DNA of 64,000 nucleotides from Desulfovibrio sp. TomC (GCF_000801335.2 NZ_JSEH01000019.1:45362-109361), one strand, 5' to 3'. Shown: positions 1-8,262, numbered from the stretch's first letter. Notes: generated by a model not told the origin, from the letters alone. A program made the numbers and translations.

Positions 1-342
1 GGCCACCACCACGCCCTGGGCGTCGGCGATGGTGACGAATTCAATGCGCAGTTCACGCTGGGCTTCCTTGGCAATGGCGACGAGTTTGGCCGTGTCCTTG
101 GCGGCGATGGCCGTGGCGATATCCGGGCGGGTGGCCAGCAGATAGGTCACGCCCCGCACTTCCTGGCTGGCTTCCTTGAGCATCGAATCCACGGCATCGG
201 CCTTGGTGTCGATCTCATGTTGGCTCATGCGGTTGAGCCCGTCGGAAAGATAGACATGCACGGTGACGGAAGTGGCCAGGGTCAGCAGCGCGACAGTGAA
301 AAGAAGCAGGGCAATGATCTTTCCGGTGAGGGTCAAACGCAT
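1..342 (-). CDS. Methyl-accepting chemotaxis protein, N-terminal part (cut by window edge)
   Basis: Only the first 114 codons are in the window. The start is ATG at 342, with a strong Shine-Dalgarno (complement of 346-353, AGGAGGTG type). The product begins with a short basic stretch and one hydrophobic segment (about residues 8-28), then a helical, Ala/Lys/Glu-rich extracytoplasmic region that ends in a stretch resembling a Cache-type sensor domain (residues IADAQGVVVA). This is the N-terminal layout of a membrane chemoreceptor. The HAMP and signalling domains would lie beyond the left edge and cannot be checked, so a sensor kinase or diguanylate cyclase with the same input module is possible. 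The roughly 200 bp upstream (343-543) is non-coding and probably carries its promoter. Confidence 0.6.
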   Translation of the reverse strand, partial: MRLTLTGKIIALLLFTVALLTLATSVTVHVYLSDGLNRMSQHEIDTKADAVDSMLKEASQEVRGVTYLLATRPDIATAIAAKDTAKLVAIAKEAQRELRIEFVTIADAQGVVVA

Positions 343-543
343 AAACACCTCCTGAGCCGACCGGGAGAGGTCCCCCGGGAACGTGGACCGTGAATTTTCG
401 CACAAGGATGACTTCGGTTACAAGGCAATTGTATCATAGGGAAAATACTTGCGACTGAAAAGCTGTTTCCCCTTTTTTTCGCGAATTTTCCCCTTTCAAA
501 GCCTGGATAATCCGAATTTTCACAATACACCGCCCCCCAAGGG

Positions 544-861
544 TCACGGCTTGGTCACAAACCGGGCCAGCAAATACCCGTCCCGGCCCGAGCCCAGGGC
601 GTGCACCTCCAGCCAGCCCCCGGGAATCACCGCCGTGACCGCCACCTGTGCGCCGTCGCCCAGGTCCTCCAGCACCTCACAGGTCAGACTCGGACAGGCC
701 AACAAGTTGACGAGCGGGGCCGACACCCGGTAAACGTTCGCCCCGCCGGCCACAGCCCCGGCCGCCTTGTCCGCCTGTCCCCGGCCGGCACAACCCGCCA
801 GACACGCCACTGCCGCCAAACCCGCACAGGTTGCCAACAGCCCTCTGAATTGTTTGCGCAT
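544..861 (-). CDS. Small SH3-like lipoprotein
   Basis: A 105-residue protein with a type II signal peptide: basic N-terminus, hydrophobic core, then lipobox LAGC with the acylated Cys at about residue 24. The mature part (residues 42-105) resembles bacterial SH3 domains: a 'vNLLACPSLTCEVLEDL' stretch in the position of the usual 'LNVRSGPS' start, a Gly-Trp-Leu-Glu-Val strand and a closing 'GRDGYLLARFV' strand. Such domains usually bind peptidoglycan or peptides. Two Cys residues (in ACPSLTC) could form a disulfide. A periplasmic, membrane-anchored location is expected. The ATG start follows a GGAGG-like sequence (complement of about 868-873). Confidence 0.7.
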   Translation of the reverse strand: MRKQFRGLLATCAGLAAVACLAGCAGRGQADKAAGAVAGGANVYRVSAPLVNLLACPSLTCEVLEDLGDGAQVAVTAVIPGGWLEVHALGSGRDGYLLARFVTKP

Positions 862-1382
862 TGTTGTTCCCCTCCTGGTTTATCGCTGGTCATAAATGAA
901 AACAGGAATCATTCCTATTGCCAAGCCCGCCGGCATCAGGCATACCCCAATCCAGGCCGCCGCCAACGCACCCCTGTGCCCCGGAAGGGAGCGCAGGCCC
1001 GACAGGCGTCTGTCCCGAAGAGATCGCCGGGGCACAACCAGCCTGGGCCATAAAAAACCGGCCGACGCCGCTGATCCGCCGGCCCGGAGTCCGGGACGGC
1101 AGCGCCATGGATGGTCGGGCCGGCGGAAACGAACGGACAAGGCGGAAAACGACAGGCCTGTCCAGACGCCCGGCCCGGAGCAACAGGCCCAGGGCAGAAG
1201 GCCTGGCTGACCGCAACGCGAGGCCGCGCCAAGCCAGGCCGGCGGCGGAGCGTGCGGCGAAGTGGAAGGGAAGGCTTGCGCCGCCGACCGGATCGGACGG
1301 CGGCGAGGCGTCGAAGCAGCCGGGCCGGGCGCAGTTTCCAGGCCATCTCTTCAAACACGACGGCGGGCTGGACAGACCCGGC
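862..1382. other. Intergenic stretch of 521 bp without a supported gene
   Basis: No open frame here has a recognisable product, though several frames stay open because of high GC. On the minus strand one frame ending at 880 finishes in a hydrophobic, membrane-like run (roughly AAAWIGVCLMPAGLAIGMIP) but has no convincing start. Another minus frame begins near 1358 with a plausible soluble N-terminus and then degenerates into Arg/Pro-rich sequence. This could be a decayed membrane-protein gene or plain intergenic DNA; I do not call a gene. Confidence 0.3.
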
Positions 1383-1754
1383 CTAGTTGCCGTCGTAGGT
1401 GCGCATCTTTTTTTCAAAGGCCCGGCGGGCGTCCTGGGACGGGCACTGGCACACGGCGGCCGCGGCGTCGTAGCGGCTTCCGGCCACCACCCCGCCCGGG
1501 CCGGTAAAGACCAGTTTTTCCGGGTCCGGCTGGGCAATGGGATAGACGCCGGGATTGGCCGCGCAGGTTCCGCAGGTGACGTTCCAGGTGGAAACGCCGG
1601 TCATGTTCACCTGGGCCACGCAGCAATCGCCGTACGGGTCGACCGTCTGGGGCGTCTGGGTCGTCTGGGCCGTTGCCGGGCCGGCGGCGGCCAAAACGGC
1701 CAGGGCCAACACAGGGAAAAGACGGACGTATCGGCGATAAAACGGCTGCGGCAT
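1383..1754 (-). CDS. Small exported Cys-containing protein of unknown function
   Basis: A 123-residue product. I chose the ATG at 1754 rather than upstream starts because it is followed at once by a classical Sec signal peptide (basic YRRYVR, hydrophobic LALAVLAAAG, cleavage near ATAQ at residue 30) and preceded by a G-rich ribosome site. The mature protein has six Cys residues in three close pairs (CC, CGTC, CQC), which suggests disulfides or a metal site, and a Lys/Arg-rich C-terminus. It matches no family I recognise. It stands alone between an undefined stretch and the divergent peroxiredoxin gene. Confidence 0.65.
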   Translation of the reverse strand: MPQPFYRRYVRLFPVLALAVLAAAGPATAQTTQTPQTVDPYGDCCVAQVNMTGVSTWNVTCGTCAANPGVYPIAQPDPEKLVFTGPGGVVAGSRYDAAAAVCQCPSQDARRAFEKKMRTYDGN

Positions 1755-1993
1755 GGTTCCCCCCTGGCACATGGTCCCGATTGTATCGAGTTTCCTGAAA
1801 CTAGCGGGTCGGGACGAGCTTGTCCATATGCCCGCCCTTGCCCCCGGTCTGCCGGGCCTTATTTGTGTCGGATGGCCCGCCTGCCGCACTGCGGCGGGTA
1901 TCTTGCCTTTTGCCGGCGCTCGGTCCATAACCTGAAACGATGCTTGCTCCGGGCTTTGCCCGACAACCTACAAAAACAAATGAGGACGCACCC

Positions 1994-2650
1994 ATGCACG
2001 AACATGAACACGAGCACGAATACGAAGACGATTGCTGCGGCGGCGACGAAATCCCGGCCGCTTCCGTTGGCCAGCCCGTGGCCGACTTTTCGCTCAAAGT
2101 CTACGACCCGGTCGAAGGCTTTTTCGGCGAGATGGACATGGAGCAGATCCAGGAAGCCGGCAAATGGACCATCCTGTTCTTCTACCCGGCCGACTTCACC
2201 TTTGTCTGCCCGACCGAGCTGGCCGATCTGGCCACCAAGCACGAAGAGCTGGTGAAACTGGGCTTTGAGGTCTTCTCCGTGTCCACCGACACCGAGTTCG
2301 CCCACTTGGCCTGGCGCACCACCGAGAAGCTGCTGGAAAACGTCAAGTTCAAGATGGCCGCCGACCCCACCGGCAAGGTGTCGCGCTACTTCGGCGTCTA
2401 CGACGAAGAGTCGGGACTGGCCCTTCGCGGCACGTTCATCATCAATCCCGACGGGATGCTGGTGTCCAAGGAAGTGAATTTCTATAATGTCGGCCGCAAC
2501 GCCGACGAGCTGCTGCGCAAGTGCCAGGCCAACGTCTACCTGCGCGCCAACCCGGCCGAGGCCTGCCCGGCCAAATGGGTTCCCGGCGGACAGACCCTGA
2601 CGCCTTCGGAAAAGCTCGTGGGCCACGTCTACGAGTCCATGAAGAAATAG
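1994..2650 (+). CDS. Typical 2-Cys peroxiredoxin (AhpC/Prx1 type) with His/Glu-rich N-terminus
   Basis: This enzyme reduces hydrogen peroxide and organic peroxides. The peroxidatic Cys is in FTFVCPTE (about residue 72) and the resolving Cys in EACPAKW (about residue 191), the spacing of typical 2-Cys peroxiredoxins. The start at 1994 (218 residues) is preferred to an in-frame ATG at 1940 because a TGAGGA-like ribosome site lies just upstream and the extra residues look non-coding. The first 18 residues are unusual: four His-Glu alternations, Asp/Glu residues, then Cys-Cys-Gly-Gly, resembling a metal-binding tail. It is monocistronic, with its own terminator downstream. In a strict anaerobe it would serve oxygen-stress defence; no dedicated AhpF reductase is visible nearby. 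Confidence 0.93.
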   Translation: MHEHEHEHEYEDDCCGGDEIPAASVGQPVADFSLKVYDPVEGFFGEMDMEQIQEAGKWTILFFYPADFTFVCPTELADLATKHEELVKLGFEVFSVSTDTEFAHLAWRTTEKLLENVKFKMAADPTGKVSRYFGVYDEESGLALRGTFIINPDGMLVSKEVNFYNVGRNADELLRKCQANVYLRANPAEACPAKWVPGGQTLTPSEKLVGHVYESMKK

Positions 2651-2673
2651 CCCCATCCAGCCCCGGCCCCATT

Positions 2674-2733
2674 GCGGCCCGATGCGTCCTGCCGGCACTC
2701 AAGGCCCGGGACGTATCGGGCCGCCTGCTTTTT
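2674..2733 (+). terminator. Probable intrinsic terminator after the peroxiredoxin gene
   Basis: A 10-bp perfect stem joins 2674-2683 (GCGGCCCGAT) and 2715-2724. An alternative nested 6-bp GC stem uses 2703-2708 and 2717-2722. A T run follows at 2729-2733. It starts 24 bp after the peroxiredoxin stop and precedes the next gene. Confidence 0.6.
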
Positions 2734-2795
2734 CCCGCCGCATTGACGCGCCGACGGGTTGCGGGCACAGATTCCGGTAAACAACGGAGCTGCCC

Positions 2796-4922
2796 ATGGC
2801 CCCTGCCTCCATCGTGCGAACGTCCTGTCGCGGCTGCCACGGCGTGTGCCAGGTGCTGGTTCACTGCGACGCCGATGGCCGGCCGGTCAAGGTGACCGGC
2901 GATCCGGACAGCCCGACCAGTCGGGGCTACCTCTGCCCCAAGGGCGCGGCAGCCATCGAGCAGGCCACCCACCCGGATCGGCTGCGCCGTCCCTTACAGC
3001 GTGTCGGCCCGCGCGGCAGCGGCCGCTACGAACCTACTTCCTGGGACGAGGCCCTGGAACGCATGGCCGCCGTCTTTGACACGGTGCGCCGGGAGTCCGG
3101 CTCGGAATACATCGCGCTTTGCCAGGGGACCGGGCGGCCCTACACGGAATTTACCGGCCGCTTCATCCACGCCCTGGGCTCGCCCAATTTCGTCTCGCCG
3201 GGCCACAACTGCTTCCTGCCCCGAAACATTGCCTCGGCCCTGACCGTGGGCTGGCTGCCGGTGGCCGACGTCTACGGGCGCGGCGGGGCCTCCCCGGCCT
3301 GCGTCTTTGTCTTTGGCTGCAACTCCATGGAGACCGGCGCGGCCGACGGCCTGTGCGGTTCCATGGTCAGGAAGGCCATGCGCCAGGCGGATCAGGTCAT
3401 CGTGGCCGATCCCCGGCGCACCAAAACCGCCGCCGCAGCCGATCTCCATTTGCAACTGCGCCCCGGCACCGAATGCGCCCTGGCCCTGGCCCTGCTCCAC
3501 GTCATCATCGGCGAGGCGCTCTACGACCACGACTTCGTGGCCAGGCATTGCCAGGGCTTTGCCGAGCTGGCCGCCCATGTGGCCGCTTTTCCCCCGGACT
3601 GGGCCGCGCCCATCACCCGGGTGGCGGCCGAGGACATCCGCCGGGCGGCCAAGGCCTTGGCCACGGCCAAGCCCGCCTGCCTGCTCTGGGGCAACGGCAT
3701 CGACACCAGCGTCAACGCCTTCCAGACCGGCCGGGCGCTGCTGCTCCTTATGGCCGTCACCGGCAACCTCGACGTGCCGGGCGGCATGGTGCGCTGGGCG
3801 CCGCCGGCCGGGGTGCGCTGCAAATCGCCCCAGGAAGACAAGAACGTCCTGGGGATGCAGTTTCTCTCACCCGAGCAAAAGGGCCGGATGATCGGAGCCG
3901 GCCGCTTCCCCTTTGCGCCGGGCTGCCACCAGCCCAGCTTCTGGGACGCCTGCCTGACAGGCCGGCCGTATCGGCCCCGGGCGGTCTGGCTGGTCGGGAC
4001 CAATCCCATGCTGACGGCCACGCGCGGCGACGTGGTGGAAGCGGCCTTGCGCGACCATCTGGAATTCACGGTGGTTTCGGACCTGTTCATGACCCCGGCC
4101 GCCGAGCTGGCCGATCTGGTGCTGCCGGCCGCCCACTGGCTGGAGCAGGACGACGTGGTCTATTTCCACAAGATCTGGTGCGTGCTGGCCCGACGAAGCG
4201 TCCTTGACCCGGGGGAGGTCCGCGACGACCGCGACGTCATTCTCGATCTGGCCCACCGCCTGGGCCTTGACGAAGCCTTCCCCTGGCCCGACCGGCCGGC
4301 CTATCTGGACTGGCTCCTGGAACCGTCGGGCCTGGATTTTGCGGCCTTTGCCGAGAAGGGCATCCTTCTTGGCGAGATGCGCTACCGCAAGCACGAGACG
4401 GACGGTTTCCCCACGCCAAGCGGCCGGGTGGAACTGGTCAGTTCGATCATGGCCAGGATGGGCCGGCCAAGCCTGCCGGTCTATGTGGAGCCGCCGCTCT
4501 CGCCTGTTTCCTCGCCGGAGGTCGCCGCCCGCTATCCGCTCATTCTCATGACCGGCTGCAAGGTCCTGCCCTTTTTCCATTCCGAGGGCCGGCAAATCGA
4601 TTCCCTGCGCCGGCTGCGGCCGACCCCGCAGGTGGCGGTCCATCCCGACACCGCCGCCGCCCTGGGTCTTGGCCCGGGCGACCCGGTCTGGGTGGTCACC
4701 CCGGCCGGCCGGGCGAAACTCAACCTGCGGCCCGATGCCGGGCTGCCCCCGGACGTGGTCCAGGCCGACCACGGCTGGTGGTATCCGGAGCAGCCCGGCC
4801 CGGAGCACGGCTGGCGGGAGAGCTGCGTCAACCTGCTCTTTGGCCACGAGCATTTCGACCCGGACTGCGGGGCCGAACCCCTCAAGTGCAGCCTGTGCCG
4901 CCTGGAGCCAGCCACCGCCTGA
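2796..4922 (+). CDS. Molybdopterin (Mo/W-bisPGD) oxidoreductase, single-subunit type
   Basis: A 708-residue catalytic subunit of the DMSO-reductase family. The N-terminal 4Fe-4S motif is C11-x2-C14-x3-C18-x28-C47, followed by the typical Pro-Lys-Gly. A Cys at about residue 139 (GHNCFLPR) sits where the metal-coordinating residue is expected. The C-terminal molydopterin-dinucleotide-binding domain starts near 'YPLILMTGCKVLPFFHSEGRQ'-like sequence and includes the HGWW motif (about residues 655-660). There is no TAT signal peptide, so it should be cytoplasmic. No iron-sulfur or membrane-anchor subunit flanks it, which is unusual and recalls soluble members such as acetylene hydratase or thiosulfate/polysulfide reductase-like orphans. 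A paralogue of nearly equal length lies at 12784-14895. The substrate is unknown. Confidence 0.88.
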   Translation: MAPASIVRTSCRGCHGVCQVLVHCDADGRPVKVTGDPDSPTSRGYLCPKGAAAIEQATHPDRLRRPLQRVGPRGSGRYEPTSWDEALERMAAVFDTVRRESGSEYIALCQGTGRPYTEFTGRFIHALGSPNFVSPGHNCFLPRNIASALTVGWLPVADVYGRGGASPACVFVFGCNSMETGAADGLCGSMVRKAMRQADQVIVADPRRTKTAAAADLHLQLRPGTECALALALLHVIIGEALYDHDFVARHCQGFAELAAHVAAFPPDWAAPITRVAAEDIRRAAKALATAKPACLLWGNGIDTSVNAFQTGRALLLLMAVTGNLDVPGGMVRWAPPAGVRCKSPQEDKNVLGMQFLSPEQKGRMIGAGRFPFAPGCHQPSFWDACLTGRPYRPRAVWLVGTNPMLTATRGDVVEAALRDHLEFTVVSDLFMTPAAELADLVLPAAHWLEQDDVVYFHKIWCVLARRSVLDPGEVRDDRDVILDLAHRLGLDEAFPWPDRPAYLDWLLEPSGLDFAAFAEKGILLGEMRYRKHETDGFPTPSGRVELVSSIMARMGRPSLPVYVEPPLSPVSSPEVAARYPLILMTGCKVLPFFHSEGRQIDSLRRLRPTPQVAVHPDTAAALGLGPGDPVWVVTPAGRAKLNLRPDAGLPPDVVQADHGWWYPEQPGPEHGWRESCVNLLFGHEHFDPDCGAEPLKCSLCRLEPATA

Positions 4923-4939
4923 CCACCGCCCCGCTTTCT

Positions 4940-5125
4940 CCCTTTGCAGGGGTCCGGGGGAATCATTTCCCCGAGGGGATCAGGGCAGCACCCCGATTGG
5001 CTTTGCCCACCTTCCCGTACCCCTCCACCCACCCGCAGCCTCCCCTTGACCCCTTGTTCCCCTTGCAGGGGTCCGGGGGGATCATCCCCCCGGCGGGGCT
5101 CGGGGCAGCGCCCCGATTCTCTTCT
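4940..5125. repeat. Two tandem copies of a GC-rich dispersed intergenic repeat
   Basis: Two related blocks occur about 115 bp apart (around 4945-5000 and 5062-5120). Each reads roughly 'ttgcaggggtccgggggg' then 'atcatcccccc' and then 'ggggcagcgccccgatt', so each contains nested inverted repeats able to fold into hairpins. They sit between convergent genes and probably also act as transcription terminators. Related copies occur at about 7257, 7366, 8120, 14893, 16676, 34120 and 36170. Confidence 0.75.
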
Positions 5126-5139
5126 CTTCTTTTCTATTT

Positions 5140-6048
5140 CTATTTCCCTTCCTCTCTCCCCCCACCACCCTGCGGCAGCTTCTCGCGGGCCAGGGCCAGC
5201 CAGGCCCGGGCGGCCGGGGACAGGCGCGCCCCTTTGCGCCACAGGAGCGCTGCCCGCCAACGCAGATCGGTCTCGTCCAAAAGCACCACGCCCAGCGGCG
5301 CGAGATCGCGGCCTTCGGTCAGGATGCGCGGCAACAGCGCCACGCCAAGCCCGGCGGCCACCAGGGCGATGATGAAATCGACCTGGCCGCTGCGGGCGGC
5401 GGCGCGCGGGGTGAACCCGCGCAGGGAGCAGGCGTGTTCGATGCGGGGATTAAGGGCAAAGCCCTGCTCGAAAAGAATGAACGGATCGGTCGCCAGTTCG
5501 GACAGACGCAAAGAATGGCGGTCGCGCAGCGGATGGTCGGCCGCCAGCACCGCAACCATGGGGTCGTCGCGCACCGGCTGCCAGGAAAAGGCCTCGGCAA
5601 TGGGCAGAAGCGACACGGCCAACTCCACTTCGCCGGCCACCAGGGCCTCTTCCAGCCGGGCGCTGCCCTGCTCCATGAGCTCGATTTCAACGCCCGGATA
5701 GCGGCTGCGGTATTCGGCAAAAAGCGGGGCAAAAAGCCGGGCGCTGCCAAAGATGGGCAGCCCCAGGCGCAGCCGTCCGGAAATGAGGCCGCGCAGATCG
5801 GACAGTTCGGCCAACAGATGCTCGCCCTCGGCCAGCATGGCCACGGCCCGGGCATAGACCAGCTCGCCGGCCACGGTCGCCCGCGCCCCGGTGCTCAGTC
5901 GCTCAAGCAGCGCCTCGCCAAACTCCTCTTCCAGTTGCCCCACGGCCTTGCTCACCGTGGACTGGGTGGAGAAAAGCGCCCGGGCCGCCTTGGAAAAACC
6001 GCCCAGGCGCACGACTTCCACAAAGGCTTTCAGGTTGCGTAGTTCCAT
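5140..6048 (-). CDS. LysR-family transcriptional regulator (CidR-like context)
   Basis: A 302-residue protein. Residues 1-60 form the LysR winged helix-turn-helix (MELRNLKAFVEVVRLGGFSK, then STQSTVSKAVGQLE). Residues from about 90 form the periplasmic-binding-protein-like effector domain. It is divergent from the lrgA/lrgB pair, the usual arrangement for the regulator of CidA/LrgA-type genes (known from CidR in Gram-positives and similar proteobacterial loci). A perfect inverted repeat lies 2 bp upstream of its start codon, so autoregulation is likely. The effector is not evident; related regulators often respond to acetate or pyruvate metabolism, which is inference here. Confidence 0.88.
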   Translation of the reverse strand: MELRNLKAFVEVVRLGGFSKAARALFSTQSTVSKAVGQLEEEFGEALLERLSTGARATVAGELVYARAVAMLAEGEHLLAELSDLRGLISGRLRLGLPIFGSARLFAPLFAEYRSRYPGVEIELMEQGSARLEEALVAGEVELAVSLLPIAEAFSWQPVRDDPMVAVLAADHPLRDRHSLRLSELATDPFILFEQGFALNPRIEHACSLRGFTPRAAARSGQVDFIIALVAAGLGVALLPRILTEGRDLAPLGVVLLDETDLRWRAALLWRKGARLSPAARAWLALAREKLPQGGGGREEGK

Positions 6049-6050
6049 GG

Positions 6051-6069
6051 CTATTCCAATATGGAATAG
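6051..6069. promoter_or_regulatory. Palindromic LysR-type operator
   Basis: Two perfect 8-bp arms, CTATTCCA and TGGAATAG, flank a 3-bp centre. This fits the T-N11-A pattern of LysR boxes. It lies 2 bp upstream of the LysR start codon and about 74 bp upstream of lrgA, so one dimer could repress its own gene and control the divergent pair. This AT-rich palindrome stands out in GC-rich DNA. Confidence 0.7.
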
Positions 6070-6142
6070 TTTTCATTCTGACAATTCATTTCACAAATGG
6101 GCAACCCGCCCCTATCTCAGAGGCAGGCAAGGAGCCTGTCGT

Positions 6143-6547
6143 ATGTATGCAACAAATCTCAACCATATTGGCCCGGTGCGCACGTTCGTGGAAACGGCGG
6201 GGCAGGTGGCCTTTTTGATCGGCGTGTGGTGGGTCTCGGACGCGGCAGCCAAGGCGTCGGGGCTGCCCATTCCCGGCGGCGTCATCGGCATGTTGGCCCT
6301 GCTGGCCGCCCTGGCCACCGGCCGGCTGCCGGCGGCGCGCCTGACCCTTGGGGCCAAGGGGCTACTCAACCACATGCTGCTCTTTTTCGTTCCGGCCGTG
6401 ATCACGTTGCGCGATCACGCCGAACTGGTAAGCCCCCTTGGGCTCAAACTGCTGGCCGTCATCCTGGTCGGCATCGTGTCGGTGATGGTCGGCACGGCCC
6501 TTATCGTCGAACTCTCCATCCGCCTGAGGTCACGCCATGTTCGCTAG
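6143..6547 (+). CDS. lrgA: CidA/LrgA-family membrane protein
   Basis: A 134-residue integral membrane protein with about four hydrophobic segments (around residues 18-36, 44-62, 72-90 and 100-122) and the family feature of an early 'IPGGVIGM' loop. The family resembles holins and, with LrgB, is implicated in export of small metabolites (pyruvate or glycolate in known cases) and in control of murein hydrolases. The start at 6143 has a well-spaced AAGGAG site (6129-6134). Its end overlaps the lrgB start by 11 bp, so the two are translationally coupled. The gene is divergent from the LysR regulator. Confidence 0.85.
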   Translation: MYATNLNHIGPVRTFVETAGQVAFLIGVWWVSDAAAKASGLPIPGGVIGMLALLAALATGRLPAARLTLGAKGLLNHMLLFFVPAVITLRDHAELVSPLGLKLLAVILVGIVSVMVGTALIVELSIRLRSRHVR

Positions 6548-7241
6548 CTATACCGCCCTGTTCTGGCTGGTGGCCACGCTTGCCGCCTATGTCCTGTCGC
6601 GCATCGCCTACCATTATCTGCGCGCCTGGTGGACGTCGCCGCTGCTTGTAACCTGCGTCCTGTGCCTGGGGCTGACGGTCGCCCTGCACACGGGCTACCG
6701 GGAATACATGCGCGGCGGGCAATGGCTGCTGCTGTTGCTCGGGCCGGCCACGGTGGCCTTTGCCGTGCCCATCTACGAGCACCGGGCGCTCATTCGCCGG
6801 CACTGGCCGACCCTGGCCGTGGGGGTGGGCTTTGGCTGCCTGCTGGCCCTTGGCGGCTCCTGGCTGCTGTCGGGGATGCTGGGGTTGCCTGAAGGGATGC
6901 GGCTTTCGGTGCTGCCCCGGTCGTTTACCACGCCCTTTGCCATGGACTTTGCAAAACAGGTGGGCGGCGCGCCGGATCTGGCCGCAGTGTGCGTCATTGC
7001 CACGGGCGTTCTCGGGGCGTCGCTGGGCGGCATGCTGCTCAAAGTCCTGCCCCTGCGCTCGGCCCTGGCCCGGGGGGCCATGCTCGGCATGGGCGCGCAC
7101 GGCGCGGGCGTGGCCCGGGCCCTTGAGGAAGGCGAAGAGGAAGGGGCCATTGCCGGACTGGTCATGATCCTGGCCGGCGTCACCTGCGCCCTGGTCGGCC
7201 CGGCCATCTCGCTTCTTGAGGCCGTGCCGCACGGGCTGTGA
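6537..7241 (+). CDS. lrgB: LrgB/CidB-family membrane protein
   Basis: A 234-residue polytopic membrane protein with about six to seven hydrophobic segments. It carries the LrgB-family features 'PRSFTTPFAM' (about residues 127-137) and the C-terminal glycine-rich 'GMGAHGAGVARALEEGEEEGAIAG' type region (Gly-x-Gly-x-His-Gly near 181-186). LrgB works with LrgA as a two-component membrane system, probably a transporter or modulator of autolysis. It overlaps lrgA and is followed by a dispersed repeat that may serve as terminator. Confidence 0.87.
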   Translation: MFASYTALFWLVATLAAYVLSRIAYHYLRAWWTSPLLVTCVLCLGLTVALHTGYREYMRGGQWLLLLLGPATVAFAVPIYEHRALIRRHWPTLAVGVGFGCLLALGGSWLLSGMLGLPEGMRLSVLPRSFTTPFAMDFAKQVGGAPDLAAVCVIATGVLGASLGGMLLKVLPLRSALARGAMLGMGAHGAGVARALEEGEEEGAIAGLVMILAGVTCALVGPAISLLEAVPHGL

Positions 7242-7254
7242 GAGAGAAGAAGGC

Positions 7255-7422
7255 AGAAGATGCCTCCGGCGGCCGGGGGCCTGAGGCCCCCGGACCCCCC
7301 AACGGGAAAAATTTTTAAAGGGGTTACGGCAGAGGGCACGCCATGCCTCCGCTGCATAAACCCCTGCCTTCCAGGAGGGATTCCAAAGGGGTCACCCCTT
7401 TGGCCGCCGGAGGCAAAAAAAG
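7255..7422. repeat. Dispersed GC-rich intergenic repeats (two copies)
   Basis: The first copy (about 7257-7325) starts GAAGATGCCTCCGGCGGCCG, continues with a perfect GGGGGCCTGAGGCCCCC-type hairpin and ends in 'acgggaaaaatttttaaagggg'. The second (about 7366-7422) is in opposite orientation and ends GGCCGCCGGAGGC, followed by an A-rich tract. The pair fills the space between the convergent lrgB and SGNH-hydrolase genes. Confidence 0.7.
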
Positions 7423-7426
7423 AAAA

Positions 7427-8023
7427 TCAGGCCAGGCCGAACCAGGCCAGCCAGGCGTCCCAGGTCGCCACCCGGGCGGCAAAGGCGGCATAGCCCTCGG
7501 CCCCGGGATGGTAGCCGTCGCCGGAGGCCACCAGACTGTCCAGATAGGCCCGCTCCCGGCACAGCGGCCGGCACATCTCCAGATAGGCCACGCCCATTTC
7601 GGCGCAGGCGCCGGCAAAGACGTCGGAAATCTCCTCCACCCGACAGCGGTAGGCGTCGTCCAGGACCGGCGGCGGCCCGACCACCAGCACCGGACACATC
7701 GCAGCCACCCGGGAGACGATGTCGAACAGATTGTCCACGGAATCGGCCAGCTCGACCTTGCGGCGGCCGTTTTCGATCTTGGCGTCGTTGACGCCAAACG
7801 ACAGCACCACCCGGGCCTCGTCGCGGGGCACCAGCCGGGGCGGCAGTTCACGGCCGATACGGGTCTTGATGTGGCGGCTGGTCTCGGAGCGAACGCCCAG
7901 GTTGTAGAGCGTCAGCCCCAGCCCGGCGGCCGGCGAAGCAGCGCACAGCCGGCCGGGCCAGCCCAGATACTGGGGGTCGCCAACGCCGACCGTCAGTGAA
8001 TCGCCGACGAAAACGATACGCAT
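7427..8023 (-). CDS. SGNH/GDSL-type lipase or esterase
   Basis: A 198-residue hydrolase with the SGNH blocks in order: block I GDS at residues 7-9 with the nucleophilic Ser, block III GVND near residue 89, and block V Asp-x-x-His (DGYHP) near residue 170. The start at 8023 is chosen because the ATG follows a strong GAGGAGGAG site and the first residues are already the core strand. No signal peptide is seen, so it is probably cytoplasmic, like TesA-family members lacking a leader. The substrate is unknown (acyl esters or thioesters are typical). Confidence 0.85.
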   Translation of the reverse strand: MRIVFVGDSLTVGVGDPQYLGWPGRLCAASPAAGLGLTLYNLGVRSETSRHIKTRIGRELPPRLVPRDEARVVLSFGVNDAKIENGRRKVELADSVDNLFDIVSRVAAMCPVLVVGPPPVLDDAYRCRVEEISDVFAGACAEMGVAYLEMCRPLCRERAYLDSLVASGDGYHPGAEGYAAFAARVATWDAWLAWFGLA

Positions 8024-8119
8024 GGCCTCCTCCTCGTCTTGCGTCCTCGAAATGCCCCGGCGCATCCCGACGACAATCCTGCTGGCAAGCCCCTTCACCC
8101 CAAAAGCGGTGGTTCCGGC

Positions 8120-8252
8120 CAAGGGTCTGCTTCGGTCGTCCCGGTCCGCAGCCCACCGGTTTGCCGACCACCGCCCAAAATCCCTTGAAACCTTTTCCCC
8201 TCAAGGGAGTCAGGGGGGATTATCCCATCCGGCCGCCGGAGGCATTCCTCCT
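8120..8252. repeat. Long copy of the dispersed intergenic repeat
   Basis: Starts 'cccggtccgcagcccaccgg', followed by 'ttgccgaccaccgcc', then 'aaaccttttcccctcaaggg' and 'agtcaggggggattatccca', ending at GGCCGCCGGAGGC. It matches the copy at 16676-16800 over about 120 bp, including the non-palindromic first half, so it is one repeat unit and not only a shared GC palindrome. Confidence 0.75.
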
Positions 8253-8262
8253 CCTAAAAGCC

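Noticed and set aside
918..2255. Long plus-strand open frame (445 codons) over the first secreted-protein genes
   Set aside because: Low-complexity Arg/Gly/Pro product; it runs antisense through the 1383-1754 gene and into the peroxiredoxin in another frame. High GC keeps it open.
3867..4853. Minus-strand frame of 328 codons inside the first Mo/W oxidoreductase
   Set aside because: Codon-aligned antisense shadow of a gene with clear 4Fe-4S and MGD-binding motifs.
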